Source of the DNA: an uncultured Clostridia bacterium
GTDB taxonomy: Bacteria; Bacillota; Clostridia; Christensenellales; UBA1242
Assembly (NCBI GenBank): GCA_934776915.1
Contig: CAKVNA010000008.1
Coordinates: 1-14,282 of the forward strand
DNA length: 14,282 nucleotides
Direction: 5' to 3'
Below the pieces are notes generated by a model, which searched no databases, had not been told where the DNA came from, and saw only the letters and a list, made by a program, of their open reading frames with translations. Of this stretch, positions 5,358-12,203 are shown one piece after another. The number at the start of each line of letters is the position of its first letter. Positions within the stretch are counted from its first letter, which is position 1. A program made the position numbers and the translations under genes.

Positions 5358-6563
5358 ATGAAAGTTGCAACAAAAGAACTAGTTGAAAAGATACTTTTGA
5401 GGGCGGCTAACAGGGAGCAATTTGCGGTAATTTCCAAAGACAGAAGTTTTGCCTTGACTGACGATATTATTCTCCAGTCTGTTGCCGCTAGCCAAGACGG
5501 CTCATGCCGCAGCATTGATGTTTTTCAAATAACGGACTCCATTTGGCGTGACACAAAAAACGGCAGAGTGTATGCAGTGTTTGCCGAGGGCAGAAGATAT
5601 GTTGCTCAGCCAGATAGTGACGGAAATTATCCAGATTTTGTTTCAAAGTCAACCCAACCGCTCCCAAAAAAGCCAATGAGAATTCTTGTCTTTAACATTG
5701 ACAACGGTGAAGCATGCGATGTTTATAACTTCACATTGGGCAGCAAAATTTATGAGACCGACCCAGATTCCACTCAAAGAACGCTTGATACATTCTTGTC
5801 AAAGTCAATAAACATGGCTTATGACATTGGCAGAATGAAATATGACCCAGAGATAAAAGCACTTTGTGACGAGTTGTGTGTTGAGCAAGAAGAAAGCAAG
5901 ATAAAAGTCCCACAAAGAATTGAATCGCAAAGCGTTGCGGACTATATTTTAAGTTTCCGCAATGGGGGAATCGTTGAGAAAGTTATTCCTTATGGCGAAA
6001 AGGAAAATCAGAAAGATGTTGTGTATTTCAACAGTCATCCAAAATTTTACATTGGTGTTTCGGCAACTGATGACGCAACGCCAGACGAAGGCGACATAAA
6101 GAATGCAAACTCTTACCCAAGCAAATATTTTGAGATGTATAAAAGAATTGGGCATAGAGTGTTTGAGGGGGATGTGGAAGACATTTTCTGCGAACTTTAT
6201 GAAGGCACATGCTACAATCTTGTTGACGGGCTTTTGGGGCAAAAAGTTGTTAAAGTGCAAAAGAAAGTTCCATCACTGCTCTTTGCTTATACAAACTCCG
6301 GCGACTTTTACTTTATGAAAAGAGTTGAAGAAGAACCCATTGCGGACAACAAAGCAGAGATAGAAAGAACTATGGACGGAATGTCGGGGCAAGTTGTCAG
6401 TGCTGTTATCAATAGAGATCCACATCTTATTGTTGGAGAAATTATTAAGGAACTATATAACACCAACGAACATCGTGTTCCAGGTTGCCAATGGGCAGAA
6501 GATATTAAGGCCGCCCGTAGGCGTCAAAGCGAACTTGAAAGTGAACTTGAACAAGAACAATAA
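5358..6563 (+). CDS. Cytoplasmic protein of unknown function (second gene of the pair)
   Basis: A 401-residue protein without signal peptide or membrane helices. I cannot place it in a family. The N-terminal half (1-125) looks beta-rich, with short hydrophobic strands such as FAVIS, RVYAVFAEG and MRILVFNID; the middle (about 130-200) is more helical; around 220-315 there are further strands including DVVYFNSHPKFYIGVSA and LLFAYTNSGDFYFM. The last 20 residues are a highly charged Glu/Arg/Gln helix. Cysteines are scattered, with no zinc-ribbon spacing. AAGGAGA (5344-5350) sits before ATG 5358. It follows the 4783 gene after 20 nt and is followed at once by a terminator, so the operon has just these two genes. 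Confidence 0.85.
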   Translation: MKVATKELVEKILLRAANREQFAVISKDRSFALTDDIILQSVAASQDGSCRSIDVFQITDSIWRDTKNGRVYAVFAEGRRYVAQPDSDGNYPDFVSKSTQPLPKKPMRILVFNIDNGEACDVYNFTLGSKIYETDPDSTQRTLDTFLSKSINMAYDIGRMKYDPEIKALCDELCVEQEESKIKVPQRIESQSVADYILSFRNGGIVEKVIPYGEKENQKDVVYFNSHPKFYIGVSATDDATPDEGDIKNANSYPSKYFEMYKRIGHRVFEGDVEDIFCELYEGTCYNLVDGLLGQKVVKVQKKVPSLLFAYTNSGDFYFMKRVEEEPIADNKAEIERTMDGMSGQVVSAVINRDPHLIVGEIIKELYNTNEHRVPGCQWAEDIKAARRRQSELESELEQEQ

Positions 6564-6566
6564 AAC

Positions 6567-6600
6567 AAATATCCCGAGGGAATTCCTTGGGATATTTTTT
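6567..6600. terminator. Terminator shared by the 4783-6563 operon and the opposing 6667-9234 operon
   Basis: AAATATCCC (6567-6575) pairs with GGGATATTT (6589-6597). After one mismatch, AGG/CCT extends the stem around a small AT-rich loop. T6 follows on the plus strand, and TTTGTTTT on the minus strand, so it can serve both convergent operons. It starts 3 nt after the plus-strand stop codon. Confidence 0.85.
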
Positions 6601-6620
6601 ATGTAAATGATAATATTGAC

Positions 6621-6657
6621 TTATCCACATTTAGCACAAAATCGTGGATAATTTTTT
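6621..6657 (+). terminator. Second hairpin in the convergent gap, probable back-up terminator
   Basis: TTATCCAC (6621-6628) and GTGGATAA (6644-6651) form a perfect 8-bp stem with a 15-nt loop, followed by TTTTTT (6652-6657). It would stop plus-strand transcription that passes the first terminator, before it runs into the minus-strand operon. The left arm with the next base reads TTATCCACA, which equals the DnaA-box consensus. Confidence 0.6.
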
Positions 6658-6666
6658 ATGCAGAAT

Positions 6667-7737
6667 TTATAAGTTAGGAATAAATTTGTCAATAGAATTT
6701 TCTGTAGAATCTCCAAATCTCATAATGAACCACACAAGAAAGGCGGTAAAACCAAGAATAGCAAGAACAATAAGTAGAATTTTCCAAAAACTCTTTGGAG
6801 CGTTGCCTGTAACTGCACCATTTTCGCCATTGACATAATAATAGTAGTCTTTTGTTTTATACTTGTATGTGCCTTTCCAAACGGGAAGATACACATAACT
6901 ATATTTTTGGTCGCTGAATGTTGTTGAGCATTGAAAATTCCAAATTCTGTCATATTGCAATGATTTTGATGAACGAATTTTGCTTGCTATTTCAGTTTCC
7001 ACACAACTTACCATATTTTTGTGTGCTTCTTGCAATTTGTTTACAACCTCGCTTGCCATCCAGCCATAAAGATATTCTGGAGAATAAATGCAAATGTCCG
7101 AGAAATTGTATCCACCAAGCGATTGAAGTTTGAATGACGACACTTCGCTACAAGCACTTTCAAAATAGTTTCTATAACTGTTGTGCTCTGTGCCACTAAA
7201 ATTTTTTCTTGTGGTGCGAGAATTTCCCTTGCTGTCCCTATAGTCTTTTTCTCCTATGCCAGAGTATTTGCTGTCTGTTTCAAAGTCAAATGCATAGGCA
7301 GGGATATACATTCCGTTTAATGTTTCTGCACGAGCAATTTTTTTGAGGTTATTGGGAGCAAGTTTTCTTCTTTTTACCCAACCGTAAAATTTGTCAAGTG
7401 CAATAGATTTTTTAATTTTAAAGGGAATAATGCCATCTGGCCTGTAAGCAACTTTCATTGTGCGTTCAAGAGTCATTGCTCCACAACTTGGGCAACGAGA
7501 AAGTGGCATATCTGTTGGAGAAATATGCCCACGACCGCAAGTTGAACACAAAAATTGAGTAAATTTTGTAGGTTCTTTTTCTATTGTTGAAGAACTGTCA
7601 AAAGCTTTTTTTTCAAGTTTTTTTGTTGTCTTTTCAAACCAAACCTTGCCCGAGCAATGAGTGCAAACAAGTGCTTGCTCGCCAATGTCAAATATCAGTT
7701 CTGCTCCACAACTTTTGCATTTGTTGGATAGTGCCAT
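6667..7737 (-). CDS. Zinc-ribbon membrane protein, YdjG-like
   Basis: A 356-residue protein with two N-terminal zinc ribbons: C7-x2-C10...C25-x2-C28 and C64-x2-C67...C82-x2-C85. A long soluble region follows, then a block near 284-312 with LPVWKGTYKY...VNGENGAVTG, the pattern typical of YdjG-type proteins just before their membrane anchor. One membrane helix lies at about 318-340 and a short tail ends the protein. It is thus a C-terminally anchored protein with most of its mass in the cytoplasm. In B. subtilis the comparable protein YdjG belongs to the PspA-YdjGHI envelope-stress module; equivalence here is inferred from architecture. Its ATG overlaps the TAA of the SPFH gene by one base (TAATG), which implies translational coupling and explains the lack of need for a strong RBS. 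Confidence 0.85.
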   Translation of the reverse strand: MALSNKCKSCGAELIFDIGEQALVCTHCSGKVWFEKTTKKLEKKAFDSSSTIEKEPTKFTQFLCSTCGRGHISPTDMPLSRCPSCGAMTLERTMKVAYRPDGIIPFKIKKSIALDKFYGWVKRRKLAPNNLKKIARAETLNGMYIPAYAFDFETDSKYSGIGEKDYRDSKGNSRTTRKNFSGTEHNSYRNYFESACSEVSSFKLQSLGGYNFSDICIYSPEYLYGWMASEVVNKLQEAHKNMVSCVETEIASKIRSSKSLQYDRIWNFQCSTTFSDQKYSYVYLPVWKGTYKYKTKDYYYYVNGENGAVTGNAPKSFWKILLIVLAILGFTAFLVWFIMRFGDSTENSIDKFIPNL

Positions 7738-8795
7738 TATTTTATTTCACTCCCACATTCACCGCAGAATTTTGCATTTTTGCCAACTTCTGCTCCACAT
7801 TTTGGGCATGTTCTTTTTGCTTGTGCAAGTGGTTTGCCACATTCACAACAGAATTTTGCCCTAGCACCGTTTTCTGCTCCACATTCTGGGCAGAAGCGAC
7901 CTTTCTTTTCTTCCTTTGCAGGTGCTTTTGAAGAAGAAGCATTGGAAATAGAATCTTTCATAATTTGTCCCAATGCAAGTCCTGCACCAAGTTGACTTCC
8001 AAGTCCTGCCATGCCTGGATTTTTGGCAGCATCACCAATGGCTTCGGCAGATTTGTATTTTAGATACATATCCATCTTGTCACCCATAACGCCCATTGAA
8101 GTGTTGGCGTCAAGAGCTTTTTCCACTTGCTCTGGGAAAGAAATGTTTTCAATGACAAGGTTGGTGAGGTCAAGACCAAGTTTTTCAAATTGATTGTCAA
8201 TTTGTCCTTTTGCAAGCTCGTTAAATTCTAGAAGATTGCAAGCAAGGTCAAGGGCACTTATTTTGCTTTGAGCAATGGTGTCCGAAATGCCCGACACAAG
8301 AATGCTTTTAAGATAACTTACAACACTTTCTGTGGTGTAGAGAGAGTTCGTTCCAAAAAGTTCCTTAAGGAAAACAACTGGCTCTTTAACTTTGAAAGCA
8401 AATGTGCCATAACTCTTAATTCTGATAGAGCCAAAGTCTTTGTCCCTCATTGTAATTGGGTTTGTTGTGCCCCATTTTTGATTTGTAAATTGCTTTGTGT
8501 TTACAAAGAACACATCGGCAGTGAAAGGCGACTTGAAGCCTCGTGGCCAAGCAAGAAGAGCCGACAAAATTGGAAGGTTATCCACAATAAGTGTGTGAAT
8601 TCCAGGTCCAAAGACATCAGCAATTTTGCCTTTGACCATAAAGACAGCAACTTGACTTTCTCTAACTGTAAGTTTTGAGCCAATCATAATCTCTCGCCCG
8701 TTCATAGGGAAGCGATAGACCATGGTGTCTTGCGAGTTGTCAAGCCAATCAATATTTTTTAAAAGTTGTGATTTAAGAATTCTAAAAAGTCCCAT
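7737..8795 (-). CDS. SPFH (Band_7_1/YdjI-type) protein with C-terminal double zinc ribbon
   Basis: A 352-residue protein. Residues of about 20-225 form an SPFH-type domain of the YdjI or 'virion core protein-like' group, with ESQVAVFMVKGKIADVFGPG (45-64) and the following HTL...P block as the recognisable start. A helical, Ala/Gly/Met-rich segment (225-285) and a polar linker (286-299) follow. The C terminus holds two zinc ribbons: C302-x2-C305...C316-x2-C319 and C330-x2-C333...C344-x2-C347. No membrane helix is evident, so it probably assembles on the inner face of the membrane as an SPFH scaffold, with partners recruited through the ribbons. AGGAGA (8807-8802) is 6 nt before the ATG, in the 13-nt gap after the upstream gene. 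It sits between two membrane-protein genes and overlaps the downstream one. Confidence 0.9.
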   Translation of the reverse strand: MGLFRILKSQLLKNIDWLDNSQDTMVYRFPMNGREIMIGSKLTVRESQVAVFMVKGKIADVFGPGIHTLIVDNLPILSALLAWPRGFKSPFTADVFFVNTKQFTNQKWGTTNPITMRDKDFGSIRIKSYGTFAFKVKEPVVFLKELFGTNSLYTTESVVSYLKSILVSGISDTIAQSKISALDLACNLLEFNELAKGQIDNQFEKLGLDLTNLVIENISFPEQVEKALDANTSMGVMGDKMDMYLKYKSAEAIGDAAKNPGMAGLGSQLGAGLALGQIMKDSISNASSSKAPAKEEKKGRFCPECGAENGARAKFCCECGKPLAQAKRTCPKCGAEVGKNAKFCGECGSEIK

Positions 8796-8808
8796 AATTT
8801 TTCTCCTA

Positions 8809-9234
8809 TTATCTCAAAATTACCGTTCCGCTGACGGCTGTAATATTTTCGCCTTCGGCAATGATTATGCTTTGCCCATGACGATATTCTTTAACAAGGC
8901 TTCCGACTCTGATATTAAAAACATCATCATCACCATTTGAAAGAACAGTGTATTTGCCAGGTTTGAGTTTGTTCTTTATCCCTGCAGTTTGTGTTTCGTT
9001 TTGCTTTAGGATAATGTCCTTTTGTGAAAGCGAAACATTCATGTCCCCGTTTTCGTCAACCACAGTTTGATCAACAGTGTATCTAACACCATGTTTTTGA
9101 TTGACATTGTCCACTTCTCTGTTTTGCATGGCACGAAGCATTTTTGAATATTTGCTATTTATTGCAACAAGAAGGACAAACATCAAAAGACAAATTCCAC
9201 CAAGCAATATTGTTGTAATCAGAAAAATATCCAT
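8809..9234 (-). CDS. Small single-span membrane protein, first gene of the SPFH operon
   Basis: A 141-residue protein with one N-terminal membrane helix (about 4-26), a short basic segment right after it (KYSKMLR), and a soluble, beta-rich domain. The C-terminal half (about 88-141) has a run of short strands and turns ending in a hydrophobic tail (AVSGTVILR). Charge distribution (acidic/neutral N terminus, Lys/Arg after the helix) favours the soluble part being cytoplasmic, where it could meet the SPFH protein and the zinc ribbons. I do not recognise the family; it does not look like PspA (no long coiled coil). TAAAGGAGAG lies just before ATG 9234, and the SPFH gene follows after 13 nt, so it leads the three-gene operon. 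Confidence 0.85.
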   Translation of the reverse strand: MDIFLITTILLGGICLLMFVLLVAINSKYSKMLRAMQNREVDNVNQKHGVRYTVDQTVVDENGDMNVSLSQKDIILKQNETQTAGIKNKLKPGKYTVLSNGDDDVFNIRVGSLVKEYRHGQSIIIAEGENITAVSGTVILR

Positions 9235-9299
9235 ATTCTCTCCTTTATTATCTTTTGTATTTATACAAAAATATTTATCCTTATATATAATACACCACT

Positions 9300-9328
9300 A
9301 TTTTATTCTAAAATTCAATATAAAGCAA
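9300..9328 (-). promoter_or_regulatory. Candidate promoter for the SPFH operon
   Basis: On the minus strand TTGCTT (9328-9323) and TAAAAT (9305-9300) are 17 nt apart. The -35 is weak (TTG only) and the stretch is very AT-rich, with other -10-like strings nearer the gene (TATTATATATAA), so the exact promoter is uncertain. I see no clear ECF-type promoter of the kind that controls the B. subtilis pspA-ydjGHI operon. Confidence 0.35.
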
Positions 9329-9382
9329 GCATTTGACAAAATATCTTAAAAAAACTTTTAAAACGAATCCCCGCAATTTGTT

Positions 9383-9410
9383 TTGCGAGCGAGAAATTGT
9401 GTTATATAAT
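9383..9410 (+). promoter_or_regulatory. Promoter for the phosphohexomutase gene
   Basis: TTGCGA (9383-9388) and an exact TATAAT (9405-9410) are 16 nt apart. The start is expected near 9417, leaving a leader of about 27 nt that contains GGAGG at 9431-9435. Confidence 0.65.
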
Positions 9411-9443
9411 AGACCTAGAATTTATTTTTTGGAGGATATTCTT

Positions 9444-10838
9444 ATGATGAAAATAGGGACTTCTGGCTTTAGGGGAATTATTGCAGACGATTTCACATTT
9501 GACGCAGTGGCAAAAATAGCCAAGGCAACTAGTGACATTATAAAAAGACACAGATTTAAAAAAGAAGTTTTTGTGGGCTACGACAACAGATTTTTGTCCG
9601 ACAGTTTTGCAACGCTCTTTGCAAAAGTTCTTGCGGCAAATGATATAAAGACTGTTATGGCAGGGGGAAGTGTTCCTTGCCCACTTGTCAGTTTCGCTGG
9701 CAAATTTTTGGGGAATGATATAAGCGTTTTCATTTCCGCCAGCCACAACCCATATTTCTACAATGGCATAAAGATTTTTTCAAAGGACGGCAGAGATTTG
9801 GAACATTATCTTGAAGAAGAATATAACTCTCTTGCCGACCATGAAAGAAAAATTAAGACAATGGAACTCTCGGAGGCGAAAGAAAACGGACTGTTTGAAG
9901 TCAGACCTTCACTTTATGCAGAATACATAGAGGGCATGATGAAAAATATTAAATTTTCACAAGCAATGAAAAACCTGAAAACAACATTCAACTGTATGCA
10001 TGGGTCAAGTGTAAAAGTTGTGGAAATGCTTGTTGACAAGAAGAAATTGAACTGTGACCTTGTGAAAACAAATAGAGATGTGGAATTTGAAGGCTCTGCT
10101 CCTATTCCAAACGAAGACCATTTGGAAGACTTTGCAAAGAAAGTTGTGGCTGATGGCTATGTGTTTGGCTTTGCAACAGACGGTGATGGGGACAGAATTG
10201 GGGTAATTGACGAAAAAGGAAATTATTACAATGGCAATCTCATTGCCCCAATGCTCTATTATTACGCAGTCAAAATGAAAGGCGTATCTGGTGGCTTTGT
10301 TGCAAATTATGCGTTTTCTTCTCTTGGAAAACTTGTTTGCGACACTTTGCACACAGACTATTTTGAAACAAAAGTCGGCTTTAAGAACATTGGCGAAGCA
10401 CTTATCAAAAATAACGCCTATATGGGTGCGGAAGAAAACGGAATTGAACTTGGCTCAAATGTTTACACAAAAGACGGCATAATGACTTATCTTTTGCTTC
10501 TTGAAATGGTGGCAAATCTTAAAAAGCCCCTTAGCGAAATAATAAAGGACTTCAAAAAACATGTGGGATATAATATGACTTGCTTTGCCGAAGCCGTTAT
10601 GGTCGGCAACAAAAAGCGAGTGGAAACTGCTCTTGCAAAGTTTATTCCAAACCTTGGAGTCAAAGTTATGTCTGTTGGCAATCTTGACGGGCACAAATAT
10701 TTCTTTGAAGACGGAAGTTGGTTGTTGCTCAGATTTTCTGGCACAGAGCCATATATGCGAATTATGGGTGAGTTTAAAAACAAAAAAGATATGCAAATGG
10801 TAACATCTCGTGCAAAAGAATTTGTAACTTCGCTCTAA
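9444..10838 (+). CDS. Phosphohexomutase (phosphomannomutase/phosphoglucomutase family)
   Basis: A 464-residue cytoplasmic enzyme of the alpha-D-phosphohexomutase superfamily, which moves phosphate between C6 and C1 of hexoses through a phosphoserine. All four active-site elements are visible: TSGFRG at the N terminus (6-11); the catalytic loop SASHNP (98-103) with Ser100 as the phosphoserine; the metal loop DGDGDR (246-251); and the phosphate-binding loop RFSGTEPYMR (430-439). The sugar-recognition loop (328-333) reads G-A-E-E-N-G instead of the more usual GEESG or GEQSG, so the substrate (glucose, mannose or an amino sugar phosphate) cannot be stated; the length fits PMM/PGM or GlmM. Two ATGs are adjacent (9444 and 9447); 9444 is 8 nt from GGAGG. 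The frame extends upstream to 9333, across the promoter, and that part is not coding. TAA is followed directly by TAG. Confidence 0.93.
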   Translation: MMKIGTSGFRGIIADDFTFDAVAKIAKATSDIIKRHRFKKEVFVGYDNRFLSDSFATLFAKVLAANDIKTVMAGGSVPCPLVSFAGKFLGNDISVFISASHNPYFYNGIKIFSKDGRDLEHYLEEEYNSLADHERKIKTMELSEAKENGLFEVRPSLYAEYIEGMMKNIKFSQAMKNLKTTFNCMHGSSVKVVEMLVDKKKLNCDLVKTNRDVEFEGSAPIPNEDHLEDFAKKVVADGYVFGFATDGDGDRIGVIDEKGNYYNGNLIAPMLYYYAVKMKGVSGGFVANYAFSSLGKLVCDTLHTDYFETKVGFKNIGEALIKNNAYMGAEENGIELGSNVYTKDGIMTYLLLLEMVANLKKPLSEIIKDFKKHVGYNMTCFAEAVMVGNKKRVETALAKFIPNLGVKVMSVGNLDGHKYFFEDGSWLLLRFSGTEPYMRIMGEFKNKKDMQMVTSRAKEFVTSL

Positions 10839-10851
10839 TAGGGCAAATCGT

Positions 10852-10880
10852 TTCACAAACTGCACAAAATGTGCTAGAAT
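10852..10880 (+). promoter_or_regulatory. Promoter for DUF1015 gene and probably tex
   Basis: TTCACA (10852-10857, five of six consensus) and TAGAAT (10875-10880, five of six) are 17 nt apart, and TG at 10872-10873 gives an extended -10. The start is expected near 10887, with GGAGG at 10911-10915. No terminator is seen between the mutase stop and this promoter, so read-through is also possible. Confidence 0.75.
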
Positions 10881-10920
10881 ACACTCGTTAATAGCAAAGA
10901 AATTTGCAATGGAGGAAATT

Positions 10921-12165
10921 ATGTCGGTTATTAAAAAACAACACATCTATTTGCCAAAGAAACATTTGGACTATTCCAAGTGGGCAGTCATCGCTTGTGA
11001 CCAATTTACAAGCGAGCCAAAATATTGGGAGGAGGTCGCCAAATATGTTGAAGGTGCTCCAACAACTCTTGACCTAACTTTTCCAGAAATTTATCTTGGC
11101 AAGGACAATCATGAAAGAATTGATAAAATAAACAAAAATATGAAGTCATATTATGAAAAAGGTCTTGTGGAAGATGCAGGACCTTGCATGATTTTGGTGG
11201 ATAGGTCAACTTCGCTTCACCCACACAGACTTGGGCTTGTTATGAATGTGGACCTTGAAACATATGACTTTCGCCCAGATGTGCCAGCACTTATCAAAGC
11301 AACCGAAGGCACAATTATAGAGCGTATCCCACCAAGAGTGGAAATAAGAAAAGACGCCATTTTGGAATTTCCACATATAATGCTTTTGTTTGATGACAGA
11401 AAGCAAAAAATTGTGGAAAACCTTTATGCAAACAGGCAAAATTTGGAAAAAGTTTATGACTTTGACCTAAACATGGGTGGCGGACATATTGCTGGTTGGA
11501 AAGTTAAAAATGTTGACGAGGTCATCTCTCAATTTGACAAACTTCTTGACAAAGATTATCTTAAAGAAACATTTAACACCGAAACCCCACTTCTTTTCGC
11601 AGTTGGTGACGGCAATCACAGTTTGGCAACTGCAAAGGAACATTGGAACAGAATTAAAGCCAATTTGACAGAGGAAGAAAGAGAAACTCACCCAGCACGA
11701 TTTGTGCTTGTAGAAGCAGTTAATATTCATGATGAAGGCATTGAGTTTAGCCCAATTTATAGAGTTTTAAAGGGTGCAGATGCAAGTTTTGTTAGAGGAC
11801 TTAAAAAACTTTACAAAGGCTCAAGAGAAGACGCAAAACAAGAGAAAATCTTCGTTGGGAAAAGGGAAGAAAGTTATGACCTTCCAAACAATTCGCCTCT
11901 TGCCATAAAACTTGTGCAAGATTACATTGACAAGTGTCTTTCAGAACAACTTGAAATGTCTGTTGACTATGTCCATGGAATAGATAGTTTGAAGGAAATC
12001 TGTGCTAAAGACGGCAGCATTGGGCTAACTCTCCCAACACTTGACAAATCTCAACTTTTTGAATTTGTTATTAAACACGGCGTTCTTCCTCGCAAATCAT
12101 TCTCCATTGGCGAAGCAAGAGAAAAGAGATATTATCTTGAATCTCACAAAATAAAACTCATCTAA
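10921..12165 (+). CDS. DUF1015 family protein
   Basis: A 414-residue cytoplasmic protein recognised as DUF1015 from its conserved blocks: WAVIACDQFTSEPKYW near the N terminus (21-36), the KATEGTIIERIPPRVEIR block (127-144), EFPHIMLLFDD (149-159), and AVGDGNHSLATAKEHW (227-242). The last resembles the DGHH(R/S) motif of this family. The family is widespread in Clostridia and other bacteria, but its reaction is not established to my knowledge; the invariant Arg, His and Asp residues suggest an enzyme acting on a phosphorylated small molecule or nucleotide, which is inference. The frame also contains ATG 10909, but that codon precedes the RBS (GGAGG 10911-10915), so ATG 10921 is used. It has its own promoter, and tex follows after 38 nt. 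Confidence 0.88.
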   Translation: MSVIKKQHIYLPKKHLDYSKWAVIACDQFTSEPKYWEEVAKYVEGAPTTLDLTFPEIYLGKDNHERIDKINKNMKSYYEKGLVEDAGPCMILVDRSTSLHPHRLGLVMNVDLETYDFRPDVPALIKATEGTIIERIPPRVEIRKDAILEFPHIMLLFDDRKQKIVENLYANRQNLEKVYDFDLNMGGGHIAGWKVKNVDEVISQFDKLLDKDYLKETFNTETPLLFAVGDGNHSLATAKEHWNRIKANLTEEERETHPARFVLVEAVNIHDEGIEFSPIYRVLKGADASFVRGLKKLYKGSREDAKQEKIFVGKREESYDLPNNSPLAIKLVQDYIDKCLSEQLEMSVDYVHGIDSLKEICAKDGSIGLTLPTLDKSQLFEFVIKHGVLPRKSFSIGEAREKRYYLESHKIKLI

Positions 12166-12203
12166 TTTTTACACAAACTCATTACACAAACAAGGAACAC
12201 ATT

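Noticed and set aside
6621..6651. Replication origin suggested by a TTATCCACA DnaA-box match
   Set aside because: There is only one exact box, no cluster, no AT-rich unwinding element clearly beyond background, and no dnaA, dnaN or similar neighbour; the hairpin plus T6 explains it as a terminator.
8268..8678. Open frame of 136 codons on the plus strand inside the SPFH gene
   Set aside because: It is antisense to a well-supported SPFH domain, has no RBS or promoter, and has no recognisable composition or motif.
10455..10946. Long open frame (163 codons) on the minus strand across the end of the phosphohexomutase gene
   Set aside because: It is fully antisense to a gene with all family motifs and runs across its downstream promoter. 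It has no RBS, and its Phe/His/Cys-rich product is typical of a reverse-strand shadow in AT-rich DNA.
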